Part shown: positions 1-8,358 of the stretch, one piece after another
Layout: every line of letters begins with the position of its first letter
Position numbering within the stretch: position 1 is the first letter of the stretch
Origin: Verrucomicrobiaceae bacterium UBA1938
Lineage (GTDB): Bacteria; Verrucomicrobiota; Verrucomicrobiia; Verrucomicrobiales; Verrucomicrobiaceae
Assembly (NCBI GenBank): GCA_002336895.1
Contig: DDFC01000010.1
Location: 1-64,000, forward strand
Length of the DNA stretch: 64,000 bases
Direction: 5' to 3'
Notes under the pieces: generated by a model
Told to the model about the DNA's origin: nothing
Databases searched by the model: none
What the model saw: only the letters and a program-made list of their open reading frames with translations
Position numbers and translations under genes: made by a program

Positions 1-815
1 TTTTCAAAGTTAATAACAGGCTCTAGAGGCGTTCCTACTTCATCACCGGTGGTCGGCCTGCGGACTATGTCATACAGAAAAAAGCGCGGATCGAATTGGC
101 GCGGTTGCGTGAACGAAAAGCCGTCGAGCACGACCAATCCTTGCTTTCCTGCTGCAGTTTCAAAGCAAAGATCGTAATTTGTCGTAAAGAGCTTAAGCCG
201 GGAATCGCGGACTCGTCGGCGGGAAAGTCGGTGAAGGAATGTGCGATGAGATGCAAGCTGGTTTTCATTCATTGGGTCGATAAATTTAGAGCACTTTTCC
301 AAAATTATTTTCTTCGACTCCGTGACGAACGTTGACACATTGACACTAGGCCTCAACTGAAGGTAGGCATCGCAGCGAGACAAGAGGGCTTCGATGTTTT
401 CCTTTTCGGTGTCGAGGTCATATCCGATTTCACTGATAACCTGTGCGGCTCGGTCGGAAATCTTGCTGGGGCCAATCGGGTCCCCTGGATTGGCATGCAC
501 GCAGTTATCCCAAAGATTCCACATTGAGGGACCTTTGACTGGGCCAAGGGATGTGCCGCTACCAGCCAGAACAACGACATGCTGCATTTGAAGAGAGGAC
601 AGAAGGAAATTCTTCAGTTCATCTTTAGCGGCTTTCACCGCAGCGACATTTTTCTGCTCCTCCACAGGGTCGCTGTTTGGCGGAACTTCTGGCGTTAACG
701 GCTTCCATTCCGTAGCTTCAGGCCCAAAAAACATTGGCTTGCCTGATGTTGAGACACTTGCAGCCGACGTTGGTGGCAGCGGGTGCGGAGTTGGTGGAGT
801 AGGTTTGCGGGCCAT
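1..815 (-). CDS. SIR2-like domain protein, 3' end cut by window edge
   Basis: Open reading frame without stop from ATG at 815 to the left edge (271 codons visible). After a Pro-rich N-terminus, residues 80-92 read VVVLAGSGTSLGP, the nucleotide-binding loop of SIR2-like proteins, and residues 209-215 read LFTTNYD, the second hallmark of the SIR2_2 group; VLDGF at about 229-233 follows as expected. SIR2-like proteins of this kind are NADases in several anti-phage systems (Thoeris, SIR2-HerA, DSR, SIR2-Argonaute), so depletion of NAD during infection is the likely role; which system this is depends on the unseen downstream gene. An AGGAAAG ribosome-binding site lies about 7 bases upstream of the start. 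It is divergent from the ATPase gene at 1070 across a 254-base spacer and sits at the visible left end of the accessory island. The family call is firm; the role is inference. Confidence 0.72.
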   Translation of the reverse strand, partial: MARKPTPPTPHPLPPTSAASVSTSGKPMFFGPEATEWKPLTPEVPPNSDPVEEQKNVAAVKAAKDELKNFLLSSLQMQHVVVLAGSGTSLGPVKGPSMWNLWDNCVHANPGDPIGPSKISDRAAQVISEIGYDLDTEKENIEALLSRCDAYLQLRPSVNVSTFVTESKKIILEKCSKFIDPMNENQLASHRTFLHRLSRRRVRDSRLKLFTTNYDLCFETAAGKQGLVVLDGFSFTQPRQFDPRFFLYDIVRRPTTGDEVGTPLEPVINFE

Positions 816-1069
816 TGAGGTGCTTTCCTATTCATGCCGGGTATGAATCGTATGGCAAAGGATTTCCGAACTTCAAAGTGTGGCAATGAGATGATTCCCA
901 ATCCGACCGACCGAGCCAATGTGAAGATGCGAGCACGACAAGTTGAAATGATGGGATGAGCCCGATTTTCCTTGTTTTGTGTTCGTCAGTTGCTACAACA
1001 AGCGCCTTAAAAATTGCACGAGGTTGGAAGGGCAAAAAAGATGCCGAGAAGTAATGATGCTGGCCAAAA

Positions 1070-2053
1070 ATGAATACAACACTCCAACTTCCACCGAGTC
1101 TTGACGAGAAGCGATCGCTTCAGTTTTGTTCCAAGCTTAATCAGTCTGACGGGGCTGTAGAGATCGAATTGGATGTCTCACCAGTGAGGTGGGCGTTTCC
1201 GTTCGGATCCTTGATTATAGCTTCGCAAGTCAGGCGGCTGCGTAAACACGCGAACGTGCAGTTTGCATTGAAAGGCTTTGAAGCGACAAAGCCAGCTCAT
1301 TCCTACCTATCTCACATTGGATTCTTTCGTCTGCTTGGATTTGAATTGGGCAACGCGCCCGGAGAAGCTCCTGGCGGAGATTCCTACCTGCCACTCACCG
1401 TTTTAGACAAAGACAGCCTCTTCATTGACGAGATTTTCGGGGGCGATTCAATGCATAAAGCTATTCAGAAAAAGGCAGAGGAGTTCGCAAAACTGCTGAC
1501 TCACTCGAACAAGCTGTCTGTCATCCGGCCAGTGAGCTACTGTATTCGTGAACTGGTCCGGAATGTTTTTGAGCATTCGGGATGTATTGAATGTATTCTG
1601 GGCGGCCAGCGCTACCAAGACGGTCGTGTTCTTGTTGGAATCGTTGACTATGGTCGAGGCCTCAGGGAATCGCTTTCGGAGCGATATGACGTCCCTAGCG
1701 ACATCGAGGCATTAAAGATGGCAATCCGGCCAGGAATTTCGCGCAGTGTGCCTGATCCAGAAGACGACAATCCATGGGCAAATAGCGGTTTTGGACTCTA
1801 CACGCTCGCAAATCTTGGTCGGAGGACTGGCTACTTTAGTATTACCAGCGGTCAGTCGATTTTGGCACTGAGTCCAGGTGGAGCAGCATGTGATTCTGCG
1901 TCCCACAATGGCACTGCAATCAACATCATTTTCAAGAAGTTGCACGGAACGAATCTGGAGGATCTAATCCAACAAATTATCTCTGAGGGGGAGCTGCAAC
2001 TCGAAAAGAGTGGTCAGAAGGTGCGGGCCTCGAAAAGCACTAAAATAATCTAA
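1070..2053 (+). CDS. STAS-like / GHKL-type ATPase protein
   Basis: 327 residues. The N-terminal third (about 25-105) looks like a STAS-type fold: an acidic beta-strand segment followed by FPFGSLIIASQVRRL. The C-terminal part is a histidine-kinase-like (GHKL) ATPase without a histidine phosphorylation domain: N box RELVRNVFEHSG (about 163-174), G1 box VDYGRGL (about 191-197) and G2 box NSGFGLYTL (about 238-246). Such ATPases resemble anti-sigma-factor kinases and stand-alone STAS/ATPase pairs; here both halves are in one chain. The gene is divergent from the SIR2-like gene and upstream of a pseudogene. No clear Shine-Dalgarno sequence precedes ATG 1070. Its place in a defence-rich island suggests a regulatory or defence role, but that is inference; a signalling protein unrelated to defence is the alternative. 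Confidence 0.65.
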   Translation: MNTTLQLPPSLDEKRSLQFCSKLNQSDGAVEIELDVSPVRWAFPFGSLIIASQVRRLRKHANVQFALKGFEATKPAHSYLSHIGFFRLLGFELGNAPGEAPGGDSYLPLTVLDKDSLFIDEIFGGDSMHKAIQKKAEEFAKLLTHSNKLSVIRPVSYCIRELVRNVFEHSGCIECILGGQRYQDGRVLVGIVDYGRGLRESLSERYDVPSDIEALKMAIRPGISRSVPDPEDDNPWANSGFGLYTLANLGRRTGYFSITSGQSILALSPGGAACDSASHNGTAINIIFKKLHGTNLEDLIQQIISEGELQLEKSGQKVRASKSTKII

Positions 2054-2129
2054 CTTTGGCGGGGTTTAACCCCTTAAGCCTGATAACTACGCCCGACGCT
2101 GGAAGGTGCCGGGAGAACGTGCGGGAAGG

Positions 2130-3002
2130 ATGGATCCCATAATGTACAAAGCAGCCATTGCCGAACTTCTGGTCCACAAGGCTAAGAAGGCGGAAGGGTA
2201 TCGAGAACAGCCCACAGTGCGTTCATGTGGCCGGTTGAGGCAGCGGATCTGGTGAAGGCAGGGCTTCCTCTCACTGATTTTTCAGGAATTGGACCTTCCC
2301 TGGCCCGACGGGTTCAGGAATGGCTTGAATCCCGGCCAAAAGTCGAACCACCAGCCAACCGAAAAGAGTTCCTCACCTTGGCTCAAGCGCAAGATTTTAG
2401 CGAGGAATCCAAAGTGGCAAACTCAGTTGAAGGGAGACCTCCAGATGCACACTCAATGGAGCGATGGCGCCGGCACAATCTGGGACATGGCGACCGCAGT
2501 TATGGAAAGGGGCTACCAGTATATTGGCATCACAGACCACACCAAAGGGCTCAAAATCGCAGGTGGTCTGGATGAACAACGCCTAGAGAAGCAAGGGGAT
2601 GGAGATCGCTGCGCTGAACCGAAGCCTCAAATGCAAGGGTTCACCATCTTGAATTCAGCAGAGGTGAACCTGTCTCCTGCCGACGAGGGTGACATGAATC
2701 CGTCCACCCTCAGGAAGCTTGATGTCGTTTTGGGCTGCTCTCACTCCTCACTACGCACCACAGAAGATCAGAAAGACCGTTACCTGGCTGGCCTACGGAA
2801 TTCAGACATCCAGCTCTTTGGGCATCCTCAGACTCGTGTGTATGATAAACGGAAGGGCCCAGCGCGGACAGGAACCGGGTTTTGCTGAGATCGCCGAACG
2901 GAACAAGGCGGTGGAGATCGATGGCTACGAAGCCCGACGACGGTTTTTTCCATCAAACAACTGTTTGCTTGAACAGTTGATAGTGCTCGGTAAATCGAAT
3001 TG
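2130..3002 (+). pseudogene. Frameshifted HhH/PHP-domain phosphoesterase (PolX-like C-terminal family)
   Basis: Joining pieces from different frames recovers a PHP-family protein: IAELLVHKAKKAEGYR from 2130; then, after a shift near 2220, WPVEAADLV with a helix-hairpin-helix segment DFSGIGPSLARRVQEWL; then, after a shift near 2395, GDLQMHTQWSDG and GITDHTKGLKIAGG (the metal-binding histidines and aspartate of PHP domains), with a local double shift around 2595-2645; then SAEVNLSPADEGDMNPSTL and LFGHPQTRVYD; and after a last shift near 2870, FAEIAERNKAVEIDGYE. The 3' end stops at 3002, short of the expected C-terminus. Intact members have HhH plus PHP and act as metal-dependent phosphoesterases. 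With several frameshifts this copy cannot make a normal protein. The following caspase-helicase gene starts right at its truncated end, suggesting insertion or recombination into an older gene. Confidence 0.8.
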
Positions 3003-3011
3003 AACACATCT

Positions 3012-6002
3012 ATGATCCGTGCAGCCTTCATCGGTATCGATCGGTATTCTGATCCAAACATTGGAGATCTCACAGGGGCTGTCCGCGATGCGACAGCCTT
3101 ATGGGCTGTCCTCTCTGACTCCATTAGAGACTTGAATGCTCCAGTTGTCACCAATGAGCGAGCGACCCTGGATGCCGTGAAGGGCATTCTTGATGCGACG
3201 CTGGGAGCGGCTAACGAAGATGATGTCGTCATTCTAACATTTGCTGGACATGGCTCCCATGACCACCGGCTTGTTTTGTATGACACCATCGTGCACGACA
3301 TCGCAGGCACAGCACTCGGCATGGATGACCTAGCTCAACGTTTCCGCCAGACACGTGCGCGCTCGGTCATCATGCTCCTCGATTGTTGCTTCAGTGGCGG
3401 TGCTCCTGCGCGTGTTATCGATGCTGGACTGGTCCCTCGTGGCACGCTAGCCTTTCCTCTGACGGAAGTTGCCGGCCAGGGACGCATTCTCTTTGCCGCT
3501 TCATCGGCTACTCAGGAAGCGCTTGAGGACCCTCAGGCGCGTCACGGGCTGTTCACCAAGGCTGTAATCGATGTGTTGCTCGCATCAGGAGCACCTATCG
3601 GTGTTCTGGACTTAGTTGATCGCGTGACGCGTCTGGTTGGTGTGAGCGCCGCACGCTTCGGTTATACACAGTCGCCTACCATGTTCGGTCAGACGGAGGG
3701 TGAATTTGTGCTTCCACCAGGCAGGAGAGGTGATTGCTACCGTTCTGCCTTCCCTGAGCACGCAAACTACCAAACAACTGGTGATATTCGTGAACTGTCG
3801 GGGGCAGGCATACCTCAAGAAGCTGCATCTGCTTGGGCTGAGCGTTTTCCGAATGGACTCAACGCTCTTCAAATTGCCGCTATCAATGACAAGGGAATTC
3901 TTAACGGGCATTCGCTTATGGTGGTGGCTCCCACGAGTTCGGGTAAAACATTCATTGGAGAGCTGGCAGCTTTAAAAGCCATCGCCGAAGGGCGTAAGGC
4001 AGTATTCCTCCTCCCTTACAAGGCCCTTGTGAACGAAAAATTCGAAGATTTTTCTGCGATATATGGCAGCCGTCTTGGGCTTCGGGTGGCACGGTGCAGT
4101 GGTGACTGGCAGGATCAGGTGGGACCGGTGCTAAGAGGCAAATATGATTTGGCCTTCTTCACCTATGAGAAGTTTTTGAGTATGTCGGTGATATCCCCCC
4201 ACATGCTCAATCAAATTGGGCTGATTGTGGTCGATGAGGCGCAGTTCATTACTGAACCCGGACGCGGCATGACAGTTGAACTACTCCTCACAAATCTTGT
4301 CAGTGCACGCCAACGCGGTGTTAGACCGCAGTTGATAACGCTCAGCGCTGTCATTGGGCATACTAACCATTTTGATCAGTGGCTCAATGTGGGACTGTTG
4401 GAGACTAATCATAGGCCTGTTCCTTTGGTTGAAGGAGTGCTGGACAGGTCGGGCGCTTTGAGGTGTCTGGGCCCCAATGGTTCCGCTACTGTCCAGCTTC
4501 TGGATCGCTCTGCAGTGCGCCAACGTGGGCAAAATCCATCATCGCAGGATGTGATCGTTCCACTTGTCCGCCACCTGGTCGAAGCGGGCGAGAAGGTTAT
4601 TGTTTTTCGCAACGCACGTGGCCCGGCGAGCGGATGCGCGAAGTATTTGGCCGACGAGCTTTGTCTTCCCGCTGCGCAAGAGGTCATCGACAGCCTTCCC
4701 GAAGGAGATCGCTCAGGCATGTCTGAAAACCTTATCCAGGCACTAACCGGGGGTGTGGCTTTTCACAGCGGAGATCTCACCCGTGACGAGCGCGTTGCAG
4801 TGGAACGTGGTTTCCGGCGACCTGATGGGGGTATTCAAGTGCTTGTAGCCACTAGCACTGTGGCAGCTGGCGTGAACACCCCGGCATCTACGGTTATCAT
4901 CGTTGAAAACTTTTTCCCCGGAAAAGAGCACCAACCGTATACTGTAGCCCAATACAAAAACATGGCAGGTCGTGCTGGCCGTTTGGGTTTTGAGGCCGAA
5001 GGCAAGGCGATTTTACTTGCTGACACATCCTTCGATGGGACTCAGCTTTTTCGACGTTATGTGCAAGGGGAACCGGAATCGATCACGTCCTCATTTAATC
5101 CCAACAACCCTGGAACTTGGGTTATACGACTGCTTTCGCAAGTGAAAGCAGTGTCGCGCGAGGCTGTCATTGACTTGGTCGCGAACACGTATGGTGGTTA
5201 CTTGGCGTCCCTTCGAAACCCCTCGTGGCGTGCCCAGATGCTGCCAATATTGGAGAGGTTGTTGGATCGCATGACCACAGATGGTCTAATCGAGCAGGAT
5301 GGTGACAACCTTTGTTTGACCATTCTGGGGCGTGCTTGTGGGGAATCAACGCTCAGTCTAGAGTCATCGATGCGTTTGGTGGAATTACTCAGGCGAGTCG
5401 ATCAAAATGAAGTCACGCTTGAAAATTTGGTCGTCCTTATCGAATGTTTGCCGGAGCGTGACGAAGACTACACACCGCAGAACCGGAAAGGCGAGTCTCG
5501 CTGGGGGCAAAACGTCCGCGATCGCTTTGGCATCGGGATCTATCAGGCTTTACGGTATCGTGCTGCAAGCGATATAGCGTTTTATGGCCGATGTAAACGT
5601 GCCCTTATTGTGAGTGACTGGATGGCGGGATTTCTTATCGGCGATATTGAAGCAAACTATAGTTCCAATGCATTCTCCAGGGTTGGCCACGCGGATATTC
5701 GCGGCTATGCGGATAGCTGCCGGTTCATCCTTGATGCGGCCCTGCGAATCTCTGCAATCGTATTAGCCCGTGCACATGATGAAGGTGCAGCCGCATTGCT
5801 GTTAACACGTCTCGATCTAGGTTTGCCAGTTGAGGCAGTACCACTTAGCGCCATCGGTTTCCCTCTGACGCGGGGGGAAATTCTGGCTCTTTTCCGAGCG
5901 GGCCATTTAAGCCGTGAGTCTATTGCGTCGCTTTCTGCAGAAGTGGTCTGTGACATAATTGGCAGGCGTGGTCGCGAGTGTTATCGCGCAATGCAAAGCT
6001 AA
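3012..6002 (+). CDS. Caspase-like protease fused to Ski2-like helicase
   Basis: 996 residues from ATG 3012; a TTG at 3000 in the same frame is possible, but the ATG gives the usual caspase-family N-terminus MIRAAFIGIDRYSD. Residues 1-235 form a peptidase C14 domain: FAGHG with catalytic His80 and LDCCFSGG with catalytic Cys126. Residues about 285-700 form a superfamily 2 helicase: Walker A APTSSGKT (306-313), DEAQ box (408-411), motif V region ATSTVAAGVNTP and motif VI QYKNMAGRAGR (647-657), the pattern of Ski2/HelQ-like helicases. The remaining 300 residues are alpha-helical and unrecognised. The architecture suggests that nucleic acid sensing by the helicase controls the protease, as in bacterial defence systems where caspase-like effectors kill the cell. 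It lies in an island with SIR2-like and nuclease genes. Domain assignment is firm; the defence role is inferred. Confidence 0.88.
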   Translation: MIRAAFIGIDRYSDPNIGDLTGAVRDATALWAVLSDSIRDLNAPVVTNERATLDAVKGILDATLGAANEDDVVILTFAGHGSHDHRLVLYDTIVHDIAGTALGMDDLAQRFRQTRARSVIMLLDCCFSGGAPARVIDAGLVPRGTLAFPLTEVAGQGRILFAASSATQEALEDPQARHGLFTKAVIDVLLASGAPIGVLDLVDRVTRLVGVSAARFGYTQSPTMFGQTEGEFVLPPGRRGDCYRSAFPEHANYQTTGDIRELSGAGIPQEAASAWAERFPNGLNALQIAAINDKGILNGHSLMVVAPTSSGKTFIGELAALKAIAEGRKAVFLLPYKALVNEKFEDFSAIYGSRLGLRVARCSGDWQDQVGPVLRGKYDLAFFTYEKFLSMSVISPHMLNQIGLIVVDEAQFITEPGRGMTVELLLTNLVSARQRGVRPQLITLSAVIGHTNHFDQWLNVGLLETNHRPVPLVEGVLDRSGALRCLGPNGSATVQLLDRSAVRQRGQNPSSQDVIVPLVRHLVEAGEKVIVFRNARGPASGCAKYLADELCLPAAQEVIDSLPEGDRSGMSENLIQALTGGVAFHSGDLTRDERVAVERGFRRPDGGIQVLVATSTVAAGVNTPASTVIIVENFFPGKEHQPYTVAQYKNMAGRAGRLGFEAEGKAILLADTSFDGTQLFRRYVQGEPESITSSFNPNNPGTWVIRLLSQVKAVSREAVIDLVANTYGGYLASLRNPSWRAQMLPILERLLDRMTTDGLIEQDGDNLCLTILGRACGESTLSLESSMRLVELLRRVDQNEVTLENLVVLIECLPERDEDYTPQNRKGESRWGQNVRDRFGIGIYQALRYRAASDIAFYGRCKRALIVSDWMAGFLIGDIEANYSSNAFSRVGHADIRGYADSCRFILDAALRISAIVLARAHDEGAAALLLTRLDLGLPVEAVPLSAIGFPLTRGEILALFRAGHLSRESIASLSAEVVCDIIGRRGRECYRAMQS

Positions 6003-6225
6003 AGCATCCAGAGGACGCAATGAACAGATGCTTGGTGTGCCATTGCGTTCCGCACAATACTATAAATAAGCGAGGAAATTTCTTGGCTTCAAGAACTGTT
6101 GTCCCTGGATTCACTAATTTGCCATTGTTGCAAAATTTGCACATCGAGACCTGCGCTTCCACCAAGTCGGAAAGGTGGCATCAGACTTTGCGTTCGTAGT
6201 TCAAATATGTTCCATTGGCGGGGGG

Positions 6226-7950
6226 TTAACTTCTTAGTATCTGTTCAACCTGTGAATGTATTGAGCTAAAGCGATCTGAATCAAGATGTGATTTTAGCAA
6301 TCTTAATGCCTGGTCTGCTCGTTTCTGATCCTTCAAATGTGCATAACAGTGAGCTAAATTTGCTAAGGCGGAAAGCTTCAACTCATTTTCGGCATCAACT
6401 AACGTTTCAAATAGTTTGATCGCGGCTATGAATTCCGATCTGCTCATGCAATGTATTCCCAGGTTGTGGGCGGCTGCCATGGCTTCCCTTGTTCCGGGCC
6501 AGTTTTGAATTACTTGATCGTAGGCCTTTTTTGCCGCGTCCAGCTCACCTAAATTTGTTAAAGCATCCCCTTGTGTTAAGATTGGTCCCGGGCCTGTTAC
6601 TGAAAGGAATTGACCTGCGGATACCGCCTCTCCAGCCTCCGCCACCATAAAGCTCAAGCCAACATTCAGCTTTAAAAAGACTCGATCACGACACGCGACG
6701 CCAATATCGAATTTAATCTTCGCCAAAACGATGCCATTAGACGCCAGTAATTCTGTTGTCTTGCTTGCTGTCTGATCACGGGCATATTCAACCGCAAACT
6801 GATGAAGCAAGTTTTGGCGCAACTGCCTGCGCCACTTGACTGCCTCATCATCCGCCATTCTCATTCTTTTAAACTCGGAAGAGGATGTCACAAATGCTTC
6901 AGAGGATCCCTCACATACGAGGTTGAGGCAGCTTGGGGAAATGCTGAGCAGTTTCACGACTACATCTCGCTCATCAGCTTCGAAATTTACGTGGTATTTA
7001 GCCTCGACAAATGGTACCAATAAACTCGATAGGGATTTTCTGAAATAGTCTGATTGCATGAAGTCTAATTCAATGGCAGTGCCGAGGCATAGTCTTGCTA
7101 CACTGACAGCGCCATCGATCTCACTGCGCAGATATATATGATTGAGCTTTTTGACAAGCATCCCGTCTGATATCAAGCTATCGACCATGCATTTTGTATC
7201 TGCGACGCTTTCTTGTGCAGCCATGGCCAATTGTTCGAGAGTTTGCATCTCCCCATTTAGCAAACATTTGATCAGACATTCCCGGCCCCCTAAAGAAATG
7301 CGGAATGCATCTGCTGGCGGTTTGATGCTTGTCAAAAGGTATTCCAAATCATGTTGGTGGACAGCGCTCCCGTCGGCGGCTTGTATCGCAAAGTAGCGGT
7401 TGGATCTATCCGGCGCGTCTAGGACAACAAGCCAAAAGAGACCTCGGTCAGATACTAACAGCCAAGCCTCAACCACCGGCATGGACGTCTTTGGTCTTAA
7501 GGACACAAGCAAGGCATCTTGTTGTAGGATGACTTTAGCCTCACTCAGATGTCGAACAAAATCTTCTCCGTTGAGGATTTTGAAGACGTCACGATCATTG
7601 GCGGATAGGTCTTCGTGCCATGATTTTGATGTCGCAGTTAACCCATTTAGGGCGATGAAAACCCCAACGAGACGCGCGTTTTTCGCTCTTTCTTTGATAA
7701 CGTCCGCATAAAACAGCCGTACTTCCGATGCCCCTACCGCGTTTGCATGCGCTTTACATTGCCCCTTGAGCTTTTCACCTGATATGACGTGTGTTCCTTG
7801 TACATCAATTTCTTCGCCGATGACATGAGCGTTAAACCTAATGTCACGGTATCCAAGATGACTCCACATTAAGCCAACGGCGTGTTCGAGGGCTCGACCT
7901 TTTGCGTGGCGATCTCCTACGGCAATCACTTTGAATAAGGGCTGGCGCAT
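6226..7950 (-). CDS. Mrr-like PD-(D/E)XK nuclease with C-terminal TPR repeats
   Basis: 574 residues from ATG 7950, chosen because the conserved domain starts there; the frame is open further upstream to 8160 but that part is low-complexity and lacks similarity. Residues 15-70 show a restriction-endonuclease fold: Glu22 in GRALEHAVG, Asp49 in GEEIDVQG and the QCK motif (Gln64, Lys66) in LKGQCKAH, the D...QxK arrangement of Mrr-type nucleases. The middle is unassigned. From about residue 450 to the end come helical repeats typical of TPRs (for example LGELDAAKKAYDQVIQNWP and LANLAHCYAHLKDQKRADQ). Mrr-type nucleases cut modified or foreign DNA; the TPRs would bind a partner or sensor. It converges on the caspase-helicase gene with a 223-base gap and is adjacent to integrase remnants, so it was probably acquired with the island. 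Catalytic competence is inferred from motifs only. Confidence 0.7.
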   Translation of the reverse strand: MRQPLFKVIAVGDRHAKGRALEHAVGLMWSHLGYRDIRFNAHVIGEEIDVQGTHVISGEKLKGQCKAHANAVGASEVRLFYADVIKERAKNARLVGVFIALNGLTATSKSWHEDLSANDRDVFKILNGEDFVRHLSEAKVILQQDALLVSLRPKTSMPVVEAWLLVSDRGLFWLVVLDAPDRSNRYFAIQAADGSAVHQHDLEYLLTSIKPPADAFRISLGGRECLIKCLLNGEMQTLEQLAMAAQESVADTKCMVDSLISDGMLVKKLNHIYLRSEIDGAVSVARLCLGTAIELDFMQSDYFRKSLSSLLVPFVEAKYHVNFEADERDVVVKLLSISPSCLNLVCEGSSEAFVTSSSEFKRMRMADDEAVKWRRQLRQNLLHQFAVEYARDQTASKTTELLASNGIVLAKIKFDIGVACRDRVFLKLNVGLSFMVAEAGEAVSAGQFLSVTGPGPILTQGDALTNLGELDAAKKAYDQVIQNWPGTREAMAAAHNLGIHCMSRSEFIAAIKLFETLVDAENELKLSALANLAHCYAHLKDQKRADQALRLLKSHLDSDRFSSIHSQVEQILRS

Positions 7951-8223
7951 GCGATCAATTGAACAGGGGGTGGCGTTGCTGCAACAGGGAAGGCGATAAA
8001 ATTCGCTTTTCGTAAAGCTTCGATCGTCTATGTGGCCGTTTGCCTGCTCAGATACTTGCTGACAACAGGACTTTGGTCGGATCCAGCCATTTTGCAACTC
8101 ACACGAAAGTTCTTGGCAAGGGTGCGGAGGAGGCGGCTGTGGAAGGCCGGCGTTTATCAAGACGCCCTCTCCATACTGCGTTCCAACAACGATCCAATCC
8201 CCGGCAAAACAGAAGCCGTCCGA
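7951..8223. other. Non-coding stretch between nuclease gene and integrase remnant
   Basis: I see no convincing gene here. Short open frames exist on both strands but none has a recognisable domain, ribosome-binding site or plausible composition. On the minus strand it must include the promoter of the Mrr-like nuclease gene; no clear -35/-10 pair stands out. It probably represents decayed mobile-element sequence linked to the recombinase remnant that follows. Confidence 0.5.
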
Positions 8224-8346
8224 TCAGTGTAGGAACTTGGAGGTGATGGTCGGGCTGGTGTGTCTCAGAAGACGTTGAGCAGCGTGGATTCCGAACTTAT
8301 TGGCCATGAGGGAGCCAATTGACTTCCTGAGGGCGTAGAGTCCGTT
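8224..8346 (-). pseudogene. C-terminal remnant of a second tyrosine recombinase
   Basis: On the minus strand, from about 8346 to the stop at 8224-8226, the translation reads LYALRKSIGSLMANKFGIH and continues AAQRLLRHTSPTITSKF. This matches the C-terminal catalytic region of a phage-type tyrosine recombinase distinct from the intact neighbour: the H-x-x-R box (His replaced by Tyr, Arg kept) and the R-H box. The nucleophilic tyrosine position carries Phe, and the frame is closed by a stop just upstream, so the fragment is inactive. It lies immediately downstream of the intact integrase stop codon. It indicates an earlier integration event at the same locus. Confidence 0.7.
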
Positions 8347-8358
8347 TCAGCAAAGGTG

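Noticed and set aside
2056..6236. Similar short motifs TTGGCGGGGTTTAAC (2056) and TTGGCGGGGGGTTAAC (6215) as cassette ends or attC-like sites
   Set aside because: Similarity is limited to about 16 imperfect bases, one copy overlaps a stop codon, and neither fits the integron core GTTRRRY or folds as attC.
8032..8246. Two overlapping 66-68-codon plus-strand frames between nuclease and integrase
   Set aside because: No features of a gene; one covers the antisense of the recombinase remnant.
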